A stretch of DNA of 64,000 nucleotides from Actinacidiphila sp. DG2A-62 (GTDB taxonomy: Bacteria; Actinomycetota; Actinomycetes; Streptomycetales; Streptomycetaceae): NCBI RefSeq assembly GCF_035825295.1, contig NZ_JAYMGI010000002.1, positions 2,396,001-2,460,000 on the forward strand, in the 5' to 3' direction. Below are positions 40,831-50,760 of this stretch, piece by piece. Below the pieces are notes generated by a model. The model worked only from the letters and a program-made list of their open reading frames with translations, was not told the DNA's origin and did no database searches. Position 1 is the first letter of the stretch, and every line of letters starts with the position of its first letter. Position numbers and translations under genes: made by a program.

Positions 40831-41226
40831 ATGGGATTCGTACCGAAGAAGAAGACATACACCCTGGATTTCAGCGGGACGGAATTCGCCGGACTGGAGA
40901 TCACCGTCAACGATATGACGACTGACGAGCTGATTTCCATGCCCGACGCCGCCACCCATGAATCGCTGGTGAAAGCGTTCGCCGGGCAGCTCGTGTCGTG
41001 GAACATCGAAAGCGAGGACGGCACACCGGTCCAACCGACACCCGCCAACGTGCTGACTCTCGACCGGTCCTTGAACAAGGTCATCGTGGAACGGTGGCTC
41101 GACGCACTCAACGGAGTCGACGCCCCTTTGCAGCCCGGCTCGCCCAGTGGCGGGCCGTCCCCGGCGGTCACCATTCCGATGGAACCCCTGTCCGGCCCCC
41201 AGCCGAATACGAGCGAGCCAGCCTGA
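40831..41226 (+). CDS. Tail assembly chaperone (gpG-like)
   Basis: 131 residues. KKKTYTLDFSGTEFAGLEIT VNDMTTDELISMPD then helical AFAGQLVSWNIESEDG and LDRSLNKVIVERWLDALNGV. Its place between tail tube and tape measure and its short Pro-rich end, which overlaps a second reading frame, match lambda gpG. It should chaperone the tape measure protein. Confidence 0.8.
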   Translation: MGFVPKKKTYTLDFSGTEFAGLEITVNDMTTDELISMPDAATHESLVKAFAGQLVSWNIESEDGTPVQPTPANVLTLDRSLNKVIVERWLDALNGVDAPLQPGSPSGGPSPAVTIPMEPLSGPQPNTSEPA

Positions 41227-41357
41227 TCCTCGCCCTGTGCGACCGTTTCAAAAAGCTGCCGTCTGAAATCCTCGCCGAGCCCGCGGAACTGGTGCGGCTG
41301 CTGAGGATCGAGCACCTCGGCGACCCGAAGGAAGGGGGTGAACCCGATGTCGAATGA
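40831..41357 (+). CDS. Tail assembly chaperone -1 frameshift fusion (gpGT-like)
   Basis: At 41191-41202 the zero frame reads TCC GGC CCC CAG. The C run lets the CCC codon slip back one base. The -1 frame then gives PAEYERASLILALCDRFKKL PSEILAEPAELVRLLRIEHL to a TGA at 41355-41357, a helical domain expected of the T extension. Programmed -1 frameshifting here is nearly universal in long-tailed phages. The exact slip site is inferred. Confidence 0.72.
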
Positions 41358-44300
41358 TGTGGAAATCCGCGTCAGGACAACCAACCAGGCGGACGGGTTC
41401 ACCTCTGTCAACACCCAGCTCACGGCCCTGAAGACGGTCGCCGGCAATGCCGCGCAGAGCCTCCGAACGCTCACCACCCGCAGCGGTGCCGCGTCGCTTT
41501 CGCTGAAGAATGTGAAGACCTCCGCCGGAGACGCGCGCACCGCCCTTGAGGAGCTGCGGGCGCAAGCCGGGGACGTCACCGTCAAGGCCAAGATCCGGGA
41601 CGATACGCGGGCAGGCGCCGACGCCGTCAAGGCGGCCGTCGACGATCTGAAGACGTTGGGCCCAGTCGCCCTGGACGTGCGCTTCAACGGGTCGTCCGCG
41701 GACATCCTCGCGACCGCGGACGCGATGAAGGACCTGAAGAGCAACGCCAGGGACGCGGGCCAGTCGACGCAGACCCTCGGCAGCCGCGCCTCAGCGGCCG
41801 CGGTGAGGCTGGAGGAGCTGAAAGTCGCCGCGGAGGGCGCTGCGGACAAAATCGGTCACCTGCGCACCAACGCCGCTGAGGCAGCGGTCGCAGTCGGCGA
41901 GCTGCGAGACCGTGCGGCCCGGGCCGCAACCGCCGTCGGGTCGCTACGAGACCGGGCTACCGCCGCCGGAACCCGCGTCGACGCACTCGCCGGGAACACC
42001 CGCACGCTCCGCACGGACCTGGACGGCCTGACCACCTCCGCCACGCGGGCCAGCGGGGGGCTCAACGGGCTGCGCGGCCGCATCGCGTCGACGGGCAGCT
42101 CCGGAGACCGTGCCTCCGGGGCGCTGGAGCACCTGAAGGGTGCGCTGATCTCTCTCGCGCCGGCCGCCGTCCCGGTCGCCGCCGCCATGACGCCGATCGT
42201 CACCGCTACCGGCGCTGCTGTGCTTGCGCTCGCCGCGCTTGGCGCGGCGATCATTCCGCAGGTCAGTCAGCTGTCGGACCTGTCGCACGCACTGGACACC
42301 GTGTCGGCCGCGCAGGAGTCCGGGGCTGCGATGTCCAAGCAGGCCGTCGCGAAGTACGACGAGGCCCTGTCGGCTGTGGAGGGCACGCCGGTGGCCACGC
42401 GGAAGGCGGCTGCGGCGTGGGGGGACTTGACGCAGTCGTTCAAGTCCTGGTCGAACTCCTTGTCCGGTTTCACGATGGACCCGGTCACCAAGAGCTTCGC
42501 GGTGTTCGAGCAGGTTCTACCGCGGCTGAGCCCGCTGGTGAAGGACTCCTCGGCGCAACTGTCGCGGCTGGTGACGCTCGCCGGCGGCGAGGTGTCCACG
42601 CCCGGATTCGACGCGCTCATGGGCAAGCTCGACACCTACACCAACCGGGTCCTGAAGGGTGCGGTCGACGAGACCGTGCACTTCTCACGAGTGCTGTCCG
42701 AGGGCGGTGCGGATGGCCCGGTGTCGAAGTTCATGGAGTACGCCAGGAGCGAAGGGCCGCAGGTCAAGCAGGTGCTGTCGGACCTGGCGACGACGGTCGG
42801 GCACCTGCTGCAGGCGGCATCCGAGGCCGGGCCCGGCCTGCTGACCGTGGTGGACGCCCTGGCCCGGCTGATCAACGCGGTGCCGCCGGAGCTCCTCGGC
42901 AGGCTGATGCAGCTGTACACGACGTTCAAGCTGGTCAAGCTGGCCGGCGCGGGGTTGACCAGCATCACGGGCGGAGTGCAGTCGCTGGCCACGCGGCTGA
43001 CCGCGCTGAACGCCGCGTCGGCGGCGGCCGGCGGGGGCCTGGCAGGGGTGCGGGCCGCGTTGGCGTCGCTGTCGACGGGCACGAAGATCACTGGCGCTGT
43101 GGCGGTGATCGCCGGCCTGGTCCTGGCGCTGAAGTCGCTGGGCGGCTCGGGCTCGGCTGCGCCGAACGTGGAGCGGATGACGACCGCTATCGGCCAGCTG
43201 GGCCGCACTGGCAAGGTCTCCGGCGAGGCCAGCCGTGTGTTCGGCAAGGATTTCGACGACCTGAACTACGCGATCGGCCGTCTCAACGGGCGGCGCAGCG
43301 GGATGGACGCCTTCAACGACAGCATGAACGCGGTGTTCACACTGGGCTTCGGCAAGAGCAACAGCGCGAAGAAGGCCGCGAAGGACATCGATGCCGTCGA
43401 CCAGTCACTCGCCGATCTGGTGCAGAACGGGCAGGCCGACATCGCCGCCGCGGCCCTGAAACGGCTGACCGACGAATACACCAAGACCGGCAAGCCGGCG
43501 ACCGACCTGACGAAGAAGCTCGACGCCTACCAGAGCGCTTTGGACGACGCGCAGTTCGAACAAGACCTCGCCGCGGACTCCATGGGTCTTTTCGGGCAGC
43601 AGGCCGTCGACGTGCAGGCCAAGCTCGACGCGCAGACCAAGAGCGCGGACGGGCTGCGGCAGTCGATCCAGGCCCTCAACCAGGAGAACCGGTCCGCGCT
43701 CGACGCCGAGGCCGACTTCGAGCAGGCCATCGACGACGCCACTGCGGCGATCAAGGGGCACCACCATGCGCTGACCATGGCCAACGGGGAGCTGAACCTG
43801 AACTCGCAGGCTGCCCGGGATGCGTACAAGCCGCTGTCGGACCTGGCGGCGAAGACTGACGCGGCCACCGCGGCGGCGCGCGAGCAGGGCCAGTCCTGGC
43901 AGCAGGTCAACGAGATCTACGGCCGCGGCCGCGAGGCCCTGATCCGGACCGCCACGCAGATGGGCCTCACCACCGCGCAGGCCCGGCAGCTCGCCGATCA
44001 GATCCTGAAGACCCCCGACAAGACGGCGTACCTGAAGGGCAACATCCAGGACCTGCAGGCGAAGCTCAACGCGGCGAAGGCGTCCCTGAAGGGCGTCCCC
44101 GCGTCGAAGACCGCAGCGATCAAGGCGAACATCGCGCAGTTGCAGAACGCCATCCGAGACGCCCAGTCCCGCGTCAACAACCTGCACGGCAAAACGGTGC
44201 CGATCATCGTGAAGACGACGTATGTGACCGGCGTCGGCAACGTCGCGCACGAGGGCGGCGGGTACGCGCACGGGGGCATCGTCGGCGCGGCGGCCGGTGG

Positions 44301-44559
44301 TCCCCGCAGCCGGCTGACGCTGGTTGGCGAGCAGGGCCCGGAGTTGGTCGACCTCGCGGCCGGCTCCAGGGTGCGGTCGGCGAATGCGACGCGTCAGCTC
44401 GTCGCCCAAGCAACGTCCGGAAGCGGTGTGGCGCGCGTGGAGCTGGCGTTCGTCGGCGGCAGCGACGACTTCTCCCGGGCGATGGTCACGCTGCTGCAGA
44501 GCTACGTGCAGCCCCGCGGCGGGAACGTTCAGGTGGCGGTAATGGGGAGGGCGGGGTGA
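41347..44559 (+). CDS. Tape measure protein
   Basis: 1,070 residues from ATG 41347 (AAGGGGG ~9 bp upstream; GTG 41338 also possible). The N-terminal 250 residues are repetitive coiled coil (AAVAVGELRDRAARAATAVG SLRDRA). A hydrophobic segment follows (AAVPVAAAMTPIVTATGAAV LALAALGAA), then a long helical body and the typical end HGGIVGAAAGGPRSRLTLVG EQGPELVDLA. Its length sets tail length, suggesting about 150-160 nm by the usual ~0.15 nm per residue rule. Start overlaps the chaperone fusion stop. Confidence 0.92.
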   Translation: MSNDVEIRVRTTNQADGFTSVNTQLTALKTVAGNAAQSLRTLTTRSGAASLSLKNVKTSAGDARTALEELRAQAGDVTVKAKIRDDTRAGADAVKAAVDDLKTLGPVALDVRFNGSSADILATADAMKDLKSNARDAGQSTQTLGSRASAAAVRLEELKVAAEGAADKIGHLRTNAAEAAVAVGELRDRAARAATAVGSLRDRATAAGTRVDALAGNTRTLRTDLDGLTTSATRASGGLNGLRGRIASTGSSGDRASGALEHLKGALISLAPAAVPVAAAMTPIVTATGAAVLALAALGAAIIPQVSQLSDLSHALDTVSAAQESGAAMSKQAVAKYDEALSAVEGTPVATRKAAAAWGDLTQSFKSWSNSLSGFTMDPVTKSFAVFEQVLPRLSPLVKDSSAQLSRLVTLAGGEVSTPGFDALMGKLDTYTNRVLKGAVDETVHFSRVLSEGGADGPVSKFMEYARSEGPQVKQVLSDLATTVGHLLQAASEAGPGLLTVVDALARLINAVPPELLGRLMQLYTTFKLVKLAGAGLTSITGGVQSLATRLTALNAASAAAGGGLAGVRAALASLSTGTKITGAVAVIAGLVLALKSLGGSGSAAPNVERMTTAIGQLGRTGKVSGEASRVFGKDFDDLNYAIGRLNGRRSGMDAFNDSMNAVFTLGFGKSNSAKKAAKDIDAVDQSLADLVQNGQADIAAAALKRLTDEYTKTGKPATDLTKKLDAYQSALDDAQFEQDLAADSMGLFGQQAVDVQAKLDAQTKSADGLRQSIQALNQENRSALDAEADFEQAIDDATAAIKGHHHALTMANGELNLNSQAARDAYKPLSDLAAKTDAATAAAREQGQSWQQVNEIYGRGREALIRTATQMGLTTAQARQLADQILKTPDKTAYLKGNIQDLQAKLNAAKASLKGVPASKTAAIKANIAQLQNAIRDAQSRVNNLHGKTVPIIVKTTYVTGVGNVAHEGGGYAHGGIVGAAAGGPRSRLTLVGEQGPELVDLAAGSRVRSANATRQLVAQATSGSGVARVELAFVGGSDDFSRAMVTLLQSYVQPRGGNVQVAVMGRAG

Positions 44560-47300
44560 GCGTGAACTTCGACCCGCGCGGGGAGATCTTCGTCGGTGGC
44601 CAGTGGATCGACATCACAAGCAAGATCCAGCTCGATGGCGGCAACGGCATCACCGTGAACCGGGGGACCACGGGCATCAGCTCGTCGGTGGACCCCACCG
44701 TGTGCATGTTCATGCTGGACAACACCAGCGGCGACTTCAGCCCCGACAACCCGTACGGCCCGTGGTACGGGCAGATCGGCTACAACACGCCGTTCCGGTA
44801 CTCCCAGCCCGGCTTCGAAACGGTCCTGCTCTTGGACGGCTCTGCGGGCAGCTACGCCTCCACGCCGCACGCCTCCGCGGTGAACATCACCGGGGACCTG
44901 GACATCCGCATCGAGCTGGACGCGGACCTGGCGTCCAGCTCCAAGCAGCGCATCCTCGCGCAAAAGTGGTCATCGACGGCCTCCGAGCAGGCGTGGCAGT
45001 GGTCGGTGACCGGGGACGGGCAGGTCGCGTTCACCTGGGTCAACGCCGCCGGCACCAGCCACACTTCGACCGCCGAGCTGGCCCGCCTGCCAGGGCGGGC
45101 CCTGCGGTTCACGCTCGACGTCGACAACGGCAACGGCACGTACACCGTCGCGTTCTCCAGCGCGGACAACATCGACGGTCCGTGGAACGTGGGCTTCACC
45201 GGGGACGGGACCACCACCACGTCGATCCGCTCCACGTCCTCCAGCGCCGTGTCTGTGGGCGGCGACGACACCGCCGACGGCTTCTCCTCGCAGCCGGGCC
45301 GCATCCGATGGTTCCTTCTGCTCAGCGGAATCGACGGCACCCCGGCCCTGGACACTCCGTTCCTTGAGCAGATCGCCGGGGTGCCGTCGTTCACCGACAC
45401 CACCGGACGCACATGGACGCTGGCCGGCTCCGCGGCCCTGGACGACCGCGACTACCGGTTCAACGGCACCGTGCCCAACTGGCCCGTGCAGTGGAACGTC
45501 GACTGGGTGTGGGCGTCGGTGTCCGCGGGCGGCACACTGCGTCAGCTCGCCCAGGGGCAACGGCCGGTGAAGAGCGCCCTGGCCCAGCGCGTTCCCCGGT
45601 TCCGGCCGCTTGCCTACTGGCCGTGCGAGGACCGTCCCAACTCCTCGCGGGCATCGTCCCCGGTTCCTGGCGTGCTGCCGATGACGGCCGGCGGTCTCAC
45701 CTTCGGTGCCGACACCTCGCTCGTCTCCTCCGACGCGCTTCCGGTGCTCGGTTCCACGAGCCAGCTCAGCGGCGCGGTGCCGTACTCGTCGACGTCGGTC
45801 TGGTCGGTGTGGTGGATGTACCACGTCGAGACGCTGACCTCCACGTACCGCACGATCATGAGCATCAGCACGACCGGCACCATCGCGCAGTGGAACGTGC
45901 AGATGGCCAGTACGGACCCGGGCACGGTGCAGGTCCTGTTCCGCGACTCCAGCGGTGGCACCGTCTTCTCCGGGGTCATTCCCACGACGAAGGCGCAGAC
46001 CTATGGCGGCTGGTTTCGCGCCTACCTATACGCCTACCAGTCCGGCAGCGACGTGGCCTGGAACATGTCCTGGGCGCCGGTGGGCGGCGAGAGCCTGATC
46101 CTCGGGTCGGACATCACCATCAGCGGCCAGACCCTGGGCCGTGTGACCCGCGTCGGCTCGCCGCCGGGCGGCTTCTCCTCGGACCTGTCGGGCATGGCGA
46201 TGGGGCACATCAGCGTGTGGGACGAGATCAACTCGGGTGCCTACACGGCGACGTACGGGTCCACGCTGGCGTACGCCGCCAACGCCTTCGACGGTGAGCT
46301 GGCCAGCTCCCGGATTCTGCGGCTCGGCATCGAAACCGCGACGCCGCTGCGGACGGTCGGGCCGCCGCAGGACGACCAGCTGGTCGGCTACCAGACCCGG
46401 AACACTGTTCTCGGAGAGATGCAGACGGCAGAAAAGGCGGATGACGGGCTGCTGATCGACGACCGGCTGCTGCCGTGCCTGGTCTACCTGAACAAGAGCC
46501 AGCTCTACAACCGCGAGCCCACTGTCCTCTCGTACGGGATGCTCCAGCCCGGGTTGACGCCGACCCGCGACGAGTCCCGGTGGGCGAACGCCTTCGTCGC
46601 CAGCAGGGACGGCGGCAGCTCGGGCAGCTACGAACTCGACGACGGCTCCGCGATGTCCACCACCGTGCTCGGCTACTACGAATCGTCCGACACCTACTCC
46701 CTGCACACCGATGACCAGGCCGACCAGCGCGCGTCCTGGGAGGTGGCCAAGGGCACCGTCGACGCGCCCCGCTACCCGGCCGTGACGATCGAGATGGCCA
46801 AGTGGCCCGACTATCTGGAGGACGTGCAAGCCCTCGACGTCGGCAGCCGGATGGCCATTACCGACGCTCCCGCGGGGAAGACCCCGCCGGGCACGCTGGA
46901 CCTGTTGGTCCGCGGCTACACCGAGCGGGCAAGCAAGCAAACATACTCGTTCACCTTCAACTGTCTGCCGTACGCGCCCTGGGAGATCGGCGTCCTTGAC
47001 GACGACGTGCTGGGGCGGGCAGACACCTCGGGCAGTGAGCTTGCCGCCGACATCGACGCCAGCGACACGTCGTTCACTGTGACGGTCACTGCGGGCCCGC
47101 TGTGGATCACCAGCGCGCTGAACCTCGGTGAGTTCCCCTTCGACATCACCTGCGGAGGCGAGGTCATGACGGTGACCGGCCTGTCGGGTACCTCGTCACC
47201 GCAGACGTTCTTCGTAACCCGCGGCACCAACGGCGTGACCAAGAGCCACCCGGCCGGCACTGCGATCACCCTTACCTACCCGATGATCGCCGGACTGTAG
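44556..47300 (+). CDS. Tail tip protein with LamG/concanavalin-like domain
   Basis: 914 residues from GTG 44556. The N-terminus (DITSKIQLDGGNGITVNRGT, CMFMLDNTSGDFSPDNPYGP) is a distal-tail-like domain. Residues ~90-270 form a LamG/concanavalin jelly roll (ASTPHASAVNITGDLDIRIE ... LRFTLDVDNGNGTYTVAFSS). A second sandwich (~400-560) and a C-terminal baseplate-like part (VTIEMAKWPDYLEDVQALDV) follow. The jelly rolls probably bind cell-surface glycans during adsorption. Confidence 0.8.
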   Translation: MSVNFDPRGEIFVGGQWIDITSKIQLDGGNGITVNRGTTGISSSVDPTVCMFMLDNTSGDFSPDNPYGPWYGQIGYNTPFRYSQPGFETVLLLDGSAGSYASTPHASAVNITGDLDIRIELDADLASSSKQRILAQKWSSTASEQAWQWSVTGDGQVAFTWVNAAGTSHTSTAELARLPGRALRFTLDVDNGNGTYTVAFSSADNIDGPWNVGFTGDGTTTTSIRSTSSSAVSVGGDDTADGFSSQPGRIRWFLLLSGIDGTPALDTPFLEQIAGVPSFTDTTGRTWTLAGSAALDDRDYRFNGTVPNWPVQWNVDWVWASVSAGGTLRQLAQGQRPVKSALAQRVPRFRPLAYWPCEDRPNSSRASSPVPGVLPMTAGGLTFGADTSLVSSDALPVLGSTSQLSGAVPYSSTSVWSVWWMYHVETLTSTYRTIMSISTTGTIAQWNVQMASTDPGTVQVLFRDSSGGTVFSGVIPTTKAQTYGGWFRAYLYAYQSGSDVAWNMSWAPVGGESLILGSDITISGQTLGRVTRVGSPPGGFSSDLSGMAMGHISVWDEINSGAYTATYGSTLAYAANAFDGELASSRILRLGIETATPLRTVGPPQDDQLVGYQTRNTVLGEMQTAEKADDGLLIDDRLLPCLVYLNKSQLYNREPTVLSYGMLQPGLTPTRDESRWANAFVASRDGGSSGSYELDDGSAMSTTVLGYYESSDTYSLHTDDQADQRASWEVAKGTVDAPRYPAVTIEMAKWPDYLEDVQALDVGSRMAITDAPAGKTPPGTLDLLVRGYTERASKQTYSFTFNCLPYAPWEIGVLDDDVLGRADTSGSELAADIDASDTSFTVTVTAGPLWITSALNLGEFPFDITCGGEVMTVTGLSGTSSPQTFFVTRGTNGVTKSHPAGTAITLTYPMIAGL

Positions 47301-47312
47301 AGGAGCAGCACC

Positions 47313-47819
47313 GTGACGCAGTTCCCGACATGGTCGGCCGGCCAGAAGGTCCGTGCCCAACAGCTTCAGCAGATGGAGCCATGGTGGGCGGTCAAGGGCG
47401 CGCCGACGCCGAAGGCTTCGACGACCACGATCGGTCTGGACCCCGACCTGCAGATCGACCTCCCGGATGCCGGGACGTACGCCTTCGAGATGTGGATCAA
47501 CTACACCGGGGGCACCTTGGGGTCCAGCGACTTGAAGCTGGCCGTCAACTACACCGGCCAGTCGACGTTCGGCGTGTGGGGCGTGAACGGAATCAACACG
47601 TCGAGCACCACCAGCGTGACCGTCAACGGGCAGGCGCTCGGCACGAACACGCTGACGCTCGGCACCAGCGGCGGCACGTTCTACACCGTGGACCTCAAGG
47701 GCTCCCTGTTCGCTACAGGCCCCGGCAACCTCGGCCTGTACTGGGCACAAGGCACCAGCAGCGCAACCGCCACGAACCTACGCCAGGGGTGCTGGATGCG
47801 CGTCACCCAACTCGCCTGA
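47313..47819 (+). CDS. Tail fibre/appendage-like beta protein
   Basis: 168 residues. QFPTWSAGQKVRAQQLQQME PWWAVK is a conserved adaptor-like start in Streptomyces phage tail genes. The rest is strand-rich (GTYAFEMWINYTGGTLGSSD LKLAVNYT) with many Gly/Thr/Ser, as in small receptor-binding or fibre head domains. GTG with GAGGAGCAGC upstream. Confidence 0.62.
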   Translation: MTQFPTWSAGQKVRAQQLQQMEPWWAVKGAPTPKASTTTIGLDPDLQIDLPDAGTYAFEMWINYTGGTLGSSDLKLAVNYTGQSTFGVWGVNGINTSSTTSVTVNGQALGTNTLTLGTSGGTFYTVDLKGSLFATGPGNLGLYWAQGTSSATATNLRQGCWMRVTQLA

Positions 47820-47849
47820 ACCCCCAATGCGACCAGCCCTGGAGGGCAC

Positions 47850-48551
47850 ATGACCATGTTCCAGCTCATCCCCGAGAACCCCGACGCCCCGTATCGCACG
47901 GGCCGGCACCAGGTCCACGACTGGCTGCTCCCGGAACGGGAAGCATCAGTGCGGCGTGGCACGCCCATCCTCACCGTCACCCACGCCGAGCTTCAGGACC
48001 CGTTCGACCAGGGGCAGGTCGGCTCCTGCACCATGAACGCCGCCTACGGCGCTCTCGTCACCGTGCCGTTCGCGAAGCCGCAACAGGCCGCGATCGCGCA
48101 GTCGACGATCCAGGACGGGTACCGGCTGGAGACCCGCATCGACGACTCGCAGATCCCCGGTCACTGGGAGCCGGACGACACCGGCTCTGCGGGCCCATGG
48201 TCGATGATCGCCCTGGAGAAGCTGGGGCTGATCAGCTCCTGGCACCACACCCGCAGCCTCACCACCGCGCTGCGGCTGCTGAACTCGGGGCCGATCAGCA
48301 TCGGCGTGACCTGGTACAACAGCATGTTCACCCTGGACGCCAAGGGGCAGCTCGTCATCTCCGAGGCGGACGGCATCGGCGGCGGCCACCAGGTGTGCGT
48401 GACCGCGGACGACGCGGAGGCGCGCCGCGTCCTGATCCGGAACAGCTGGGGGACCGGGTGGGGTGACCGCGGGCACGCGTGGCTGTCCTGGTCGGACCTG
48501 GACGATCTGCTGCAGGACGGTGGGGATGTCGTGCAGCCGGTGATGTCGTGA
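47850..48551 (+). CDS. Papain-like (C1A) cysteine peptidase
   Basis: 233 residues. QDPFDQGQVGSCTMNAAYGA has the oxyanion Gln and catalytic Cys in the QGxxGSC signature. ADGIGGGHQVCVTADDAEAR holds the catalytic His, and LIRNSWGTGWGDRGHAWLSW the Asn of NSWG. All three are present and there is no signal peptide or propeptide. It sits between the tail fibre and endolysin genes and overlaps the endolysin start. It could cut host-surface or tail proteins, or aid lysis; the substrate is unknown. Confidence 0.85.
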   Translation: MTMFQLIPENPDAPYRTGRHQVHDWLLPEREASVRRGTPILTVTHAELQDPFDQGQVGSCTMNAAYGALVTVPFAKPQQAAIAQSTIQDGYRLETRIDDSQIPGHWEPDDTGSAGPWSMIALEKLGLISSWHHTRSLTTALRLLNSGPISIGVTWYNSMFTLDAKGQLVISEADGIGGGHQVCVTADDAEARRVLIRNSWGTGWGDRGHAWLSWSDLDDLLQDGGDVVQPVMS

Positions 48552-49453
48552 CCGAGGGAATCGACGTCGCCTCCTACCAGAGCACCTCCTACAGCACCGC
48601 GGGACTCGGCTTCGTGTTCGTGAAGGCCACCGAGGGCACGAGCTACGTCAACCCGCACCACGCCGGACAGGTCGCCACCGGCCGCGCCCACTCCCTGGTG
48701 GTCGGCCACTACCACTTCGCCCGGCCGGGATCGATGACCGCGCAGGCCGCCTACTTCCTCAAGCAGGCCGCGCCCAAAGCGGGCGACGTGCTCGCCTTCG
48801 ACTGGGAGGACGCCGGCGTCTCCGGCGCCGACAAGGACGCCTGGATCAAGCACGTGCAGGCCGAGATGCCGCACAACCGCGTGCTGCTGTACTGCAACCG
48901 CGACTTCTGGCTGAACCGCGACACCACCTCCTTCGCCGGCGACGGCCTGTGGATCGCCGACCCCGACGCACCCAAGGGACAGCCGCGCGTCAACGCCAGC
49001 TGGCTGATCCACCAGTACAGCGAAGCCGGCGGGCTCGACCGCGACTTCACCCCGCTCACCGCCGAGCAGCTCCGCACATGGGCGGCCGGCCAGACCGTGA
49101 ACCCGGAGGACGACATGGCGATCACCGACGCCGACGTGACGAAGTTCGTCAACGGCCTCGCTACCTACCTGGGCGCCCCCAAGGGGCTCTTCAGCTCCAT
49201 GGACGACGCCACCAGCGCCGACGACAAGAAGACCGTCACCTACCGCGGCAACGCGTGGAATGCGACGTTCCACGCCGGACGGGCGGACGCCAACTCGACG
49301 GCGATCCTCGCTCAGCTGAAGCAGGGCGTGCCGCTCACCCTCACCGACGACCAGGTCACCGCGCTTGCCACGAAGCTCGCGGCCAACCCCACGTTCGCGA
49401 GCACTCTCGCCCACGCCATCTGTAGCGACTTCGCCGCCCGGCTCCAGTCCTGA
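48548..49453 (+). CDS. GH25 muramidase endolysin
   Basis: 301 residues from GTG 48548. [31 protein letters not shown] is the GH25 N-terminus with the first catalytic Asp. [20 protein letters not shown] has the Asp-x-Glu catalytic pair. [11 protein letters not shown] and [17 protein letters not shown] complete the barrel. The last ~110 residues ([20 protein letters not shown] onward) form a helical cell-wall or oligomerisation domain. It cleaves peptidoglycan glycan strands at lysis. Confidence 0.92.
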   Translation: MTEGIDVASYQSTSYSTAGLGFVFVKATEGTSYVNPHHAGQVATGRAHSLVVGHYHFARPGSMTAQAAYFLKQAAPKAGDVLAFDWEDAGVSGADKDAWIKHVQAEMPHNRVLLYCNRDFWLNRDTTSFAGDGLWIADPDAPKGQPRVNASWLIHQYSEAGGLDRDFTPLTAEQLRTWAAGQTVNPEDDMAITDADVTKFVNGLATYLGAPKGLFSSMDDATSADDKKTVTYRGNAWNATFHAGRADANSTAILAQLKQGVPLTLTDDQVTALATKLAANPTFASTLAHAICSDFAARLQS

Positions 49454-49477
49454 CCCCACCAGCAGAAACGGATCACC

Positions 49478-49837
49478 ATGAAGATCTTCGGCCGCGAGCC
49501 CGCCCTATGGCTCGCCCTCATCGCCGTCGCCGTCAAGCTCAGCACCGCCTTCGGGCTCGACCTGACCAGCGACCAGCAGGCCGTCATCAACGCGGTCGCC
49601 GCCGCCCTCGTCGGCCTGATCGTCGCGATCACCACGCACGACGGCATCGGTGCCGCTGTCATCGGGTTCGTGCAGGCCGGGCTCGCCCTCGCGGTCGGCT
49701 TCGGGCTCCACTGGTCCCCCGAGCAGCAGGCCGTCGTGCTGTCCTTCGTGTCCGCGATCGTGGCGATGTGGACGCGGACGCAGGTGACCGCGCCGGTTCC
49801 GCCCGTCAGCAAGCCCACGCTCAGCGCTGCTCCGTAG
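49478..49837 (+). CDS. Holin-like two- or three-helix membrane protein
   Basis: 119 residues. [37 protein letters not shown] and [18 protein letters not shown] are hydrophobic helices, with a fourth weaker segment and a short Pro-rich tail. It directly follows the endolysin, as holins of Streptomyces phages do. Confidence 0.75.
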   Translation: MKIFGREPALWLALIAVAVKLSTAFGLDLTSDQQAVINAVAAALVGLIVAITTHDGIGAAVIGFVQAGLALAVGFGLHWSPEQQAVVLSFVSAIVAMWTRTQVTAPVPPVSKPTLSAAP

Positions 49838-49846
49838 GAGGCCCAC

Positions 49847-50134
49847 TTGGACGCCACCACCATCGGCAGCGTCCTCGGGTTCGCCGGCGTTCTGGCGGCC
49901 GCGGTGGTGGCGTTCCTCGGGAAACGCGGCGAGACCGCCGTGGCCGGCTCCAACCAGCTCATCGACCAACTCCAGGAAGAGCGCGCCGACCAGCGCGAGC
50001 AAATCAGAGATCTACGGCAGCAGATCGCCGACCGGGACGCGAGGATCGCGGAGCTCGCGTCGTACCGGACCGCGGATCAGGCGGAGATCACCCGACTACG
50101 GAACATCGTGCAGTCCCTCGGAGGCCAACCATGA
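49847..50134 (+). CDS. Membrane-anchored coiled-coil protein, lysis-associated
   Basis: 95 residues from TTG 49847 (GTAGGAGG upstream). One TM helix ([17 protein letters not shown]) then a long coiled coil ([33 protein letters not shown]). Common after holins in actinophages; a second holin or a spanin-like role is possible. Confidence 0.6.
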   Translation: MDATTIGSVLGFAGVLAAAVVAFLGKRGETAVAGSNQLIDQLQEERADQREQIRDLRQQIADRDARIAELASYRTADQAEITRLRNIVQSLGGQP

Positions 50135-50760
50135 CGCGCGCGGAGCAGCTCCTCGCGGACCGGTGGCGCCGCGTCATGCTCGCGTGCGTCCTCGTCGCCC
50201 TCAGCGGGGCAATCATCCTCATCTGGGCGCGCATGGACCACGCGAACGCCCGCATCGACTCCGAAGCGGAGGCGCGGCAGTCCGCAGTCGCCGAGGCCAA
50301 CCGCCGCGGCGGCGCCGTCGAGACCCTCGCGGCGGACGTGCGGGCGCTGCGCGCGCAGGTGCAGGCAGCCGGTCAGCAGCCGGTCGCCCCGGACCCGGCG
50401 TCCGCGGTGCCTCATCTGCCGGCGCGGACGGTGGTCCCGATCCCGATCCCCGGGCCGGCCGGACCGCAGGGCAGTCCTGGCTCGCCGGGGGCGACCGGGC
50501 CCTCGGGGAGCGCCGGATCGCCGGGACCGGCCGGCGCGACGGGACCCGCAGGCGCTACCGGTCCCACGGGCCCGACTGGTCCGGCCGGACCCCAAGGCCC
50601 CGCCGGGCGGGCGGGCCCGTCGTGCCCCGACGGATACACCCTGCGGACGCCGTCATGGGACCCGAACGCGCTGGTGTGCATACGGGACGCCACCCCGTCA
50701 CCGACACCGTCGTCCGCGCCACCGCAGTCACCGGTCCTGCCTGACCGCCGCCGCATCTAA
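50131..50760 (+). CDS. Membrane-anchored collagen-like protein
   Basis: 209 residues. An N-terminal TM helix ([18 protein letters not shown]), a helical linker ([20 protein letters not shown]), about 17 consecutive Gly-x-y triplets ([20 protein letters not shown] onward), then [20 protein letters not shown] and a Pro-rich end. The two Cys could form a disulphide outside the triple helix. Last gene of the rightward late operon; stops share bases with the convergent gene (CTAA). Confidence 0.75.
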   Translation: MTRAEQLLADRWRRVMLACVLVALSGAIILIWARMDHANARIDSEAEARQSAVAEANRRGGAVETLAADVRALRAQVQAAGQQPVAPDPASAVPHLPARTVVPIPIPGPAGPQGSPGSPGATGPSGSAGSPGPAGATGPAGATGPTGPTGPAGPQGPAGRAGPSCPDGYTLRTPSWDPNALVCIRDATPSPTPSSAPPQSPVLPDRRRI

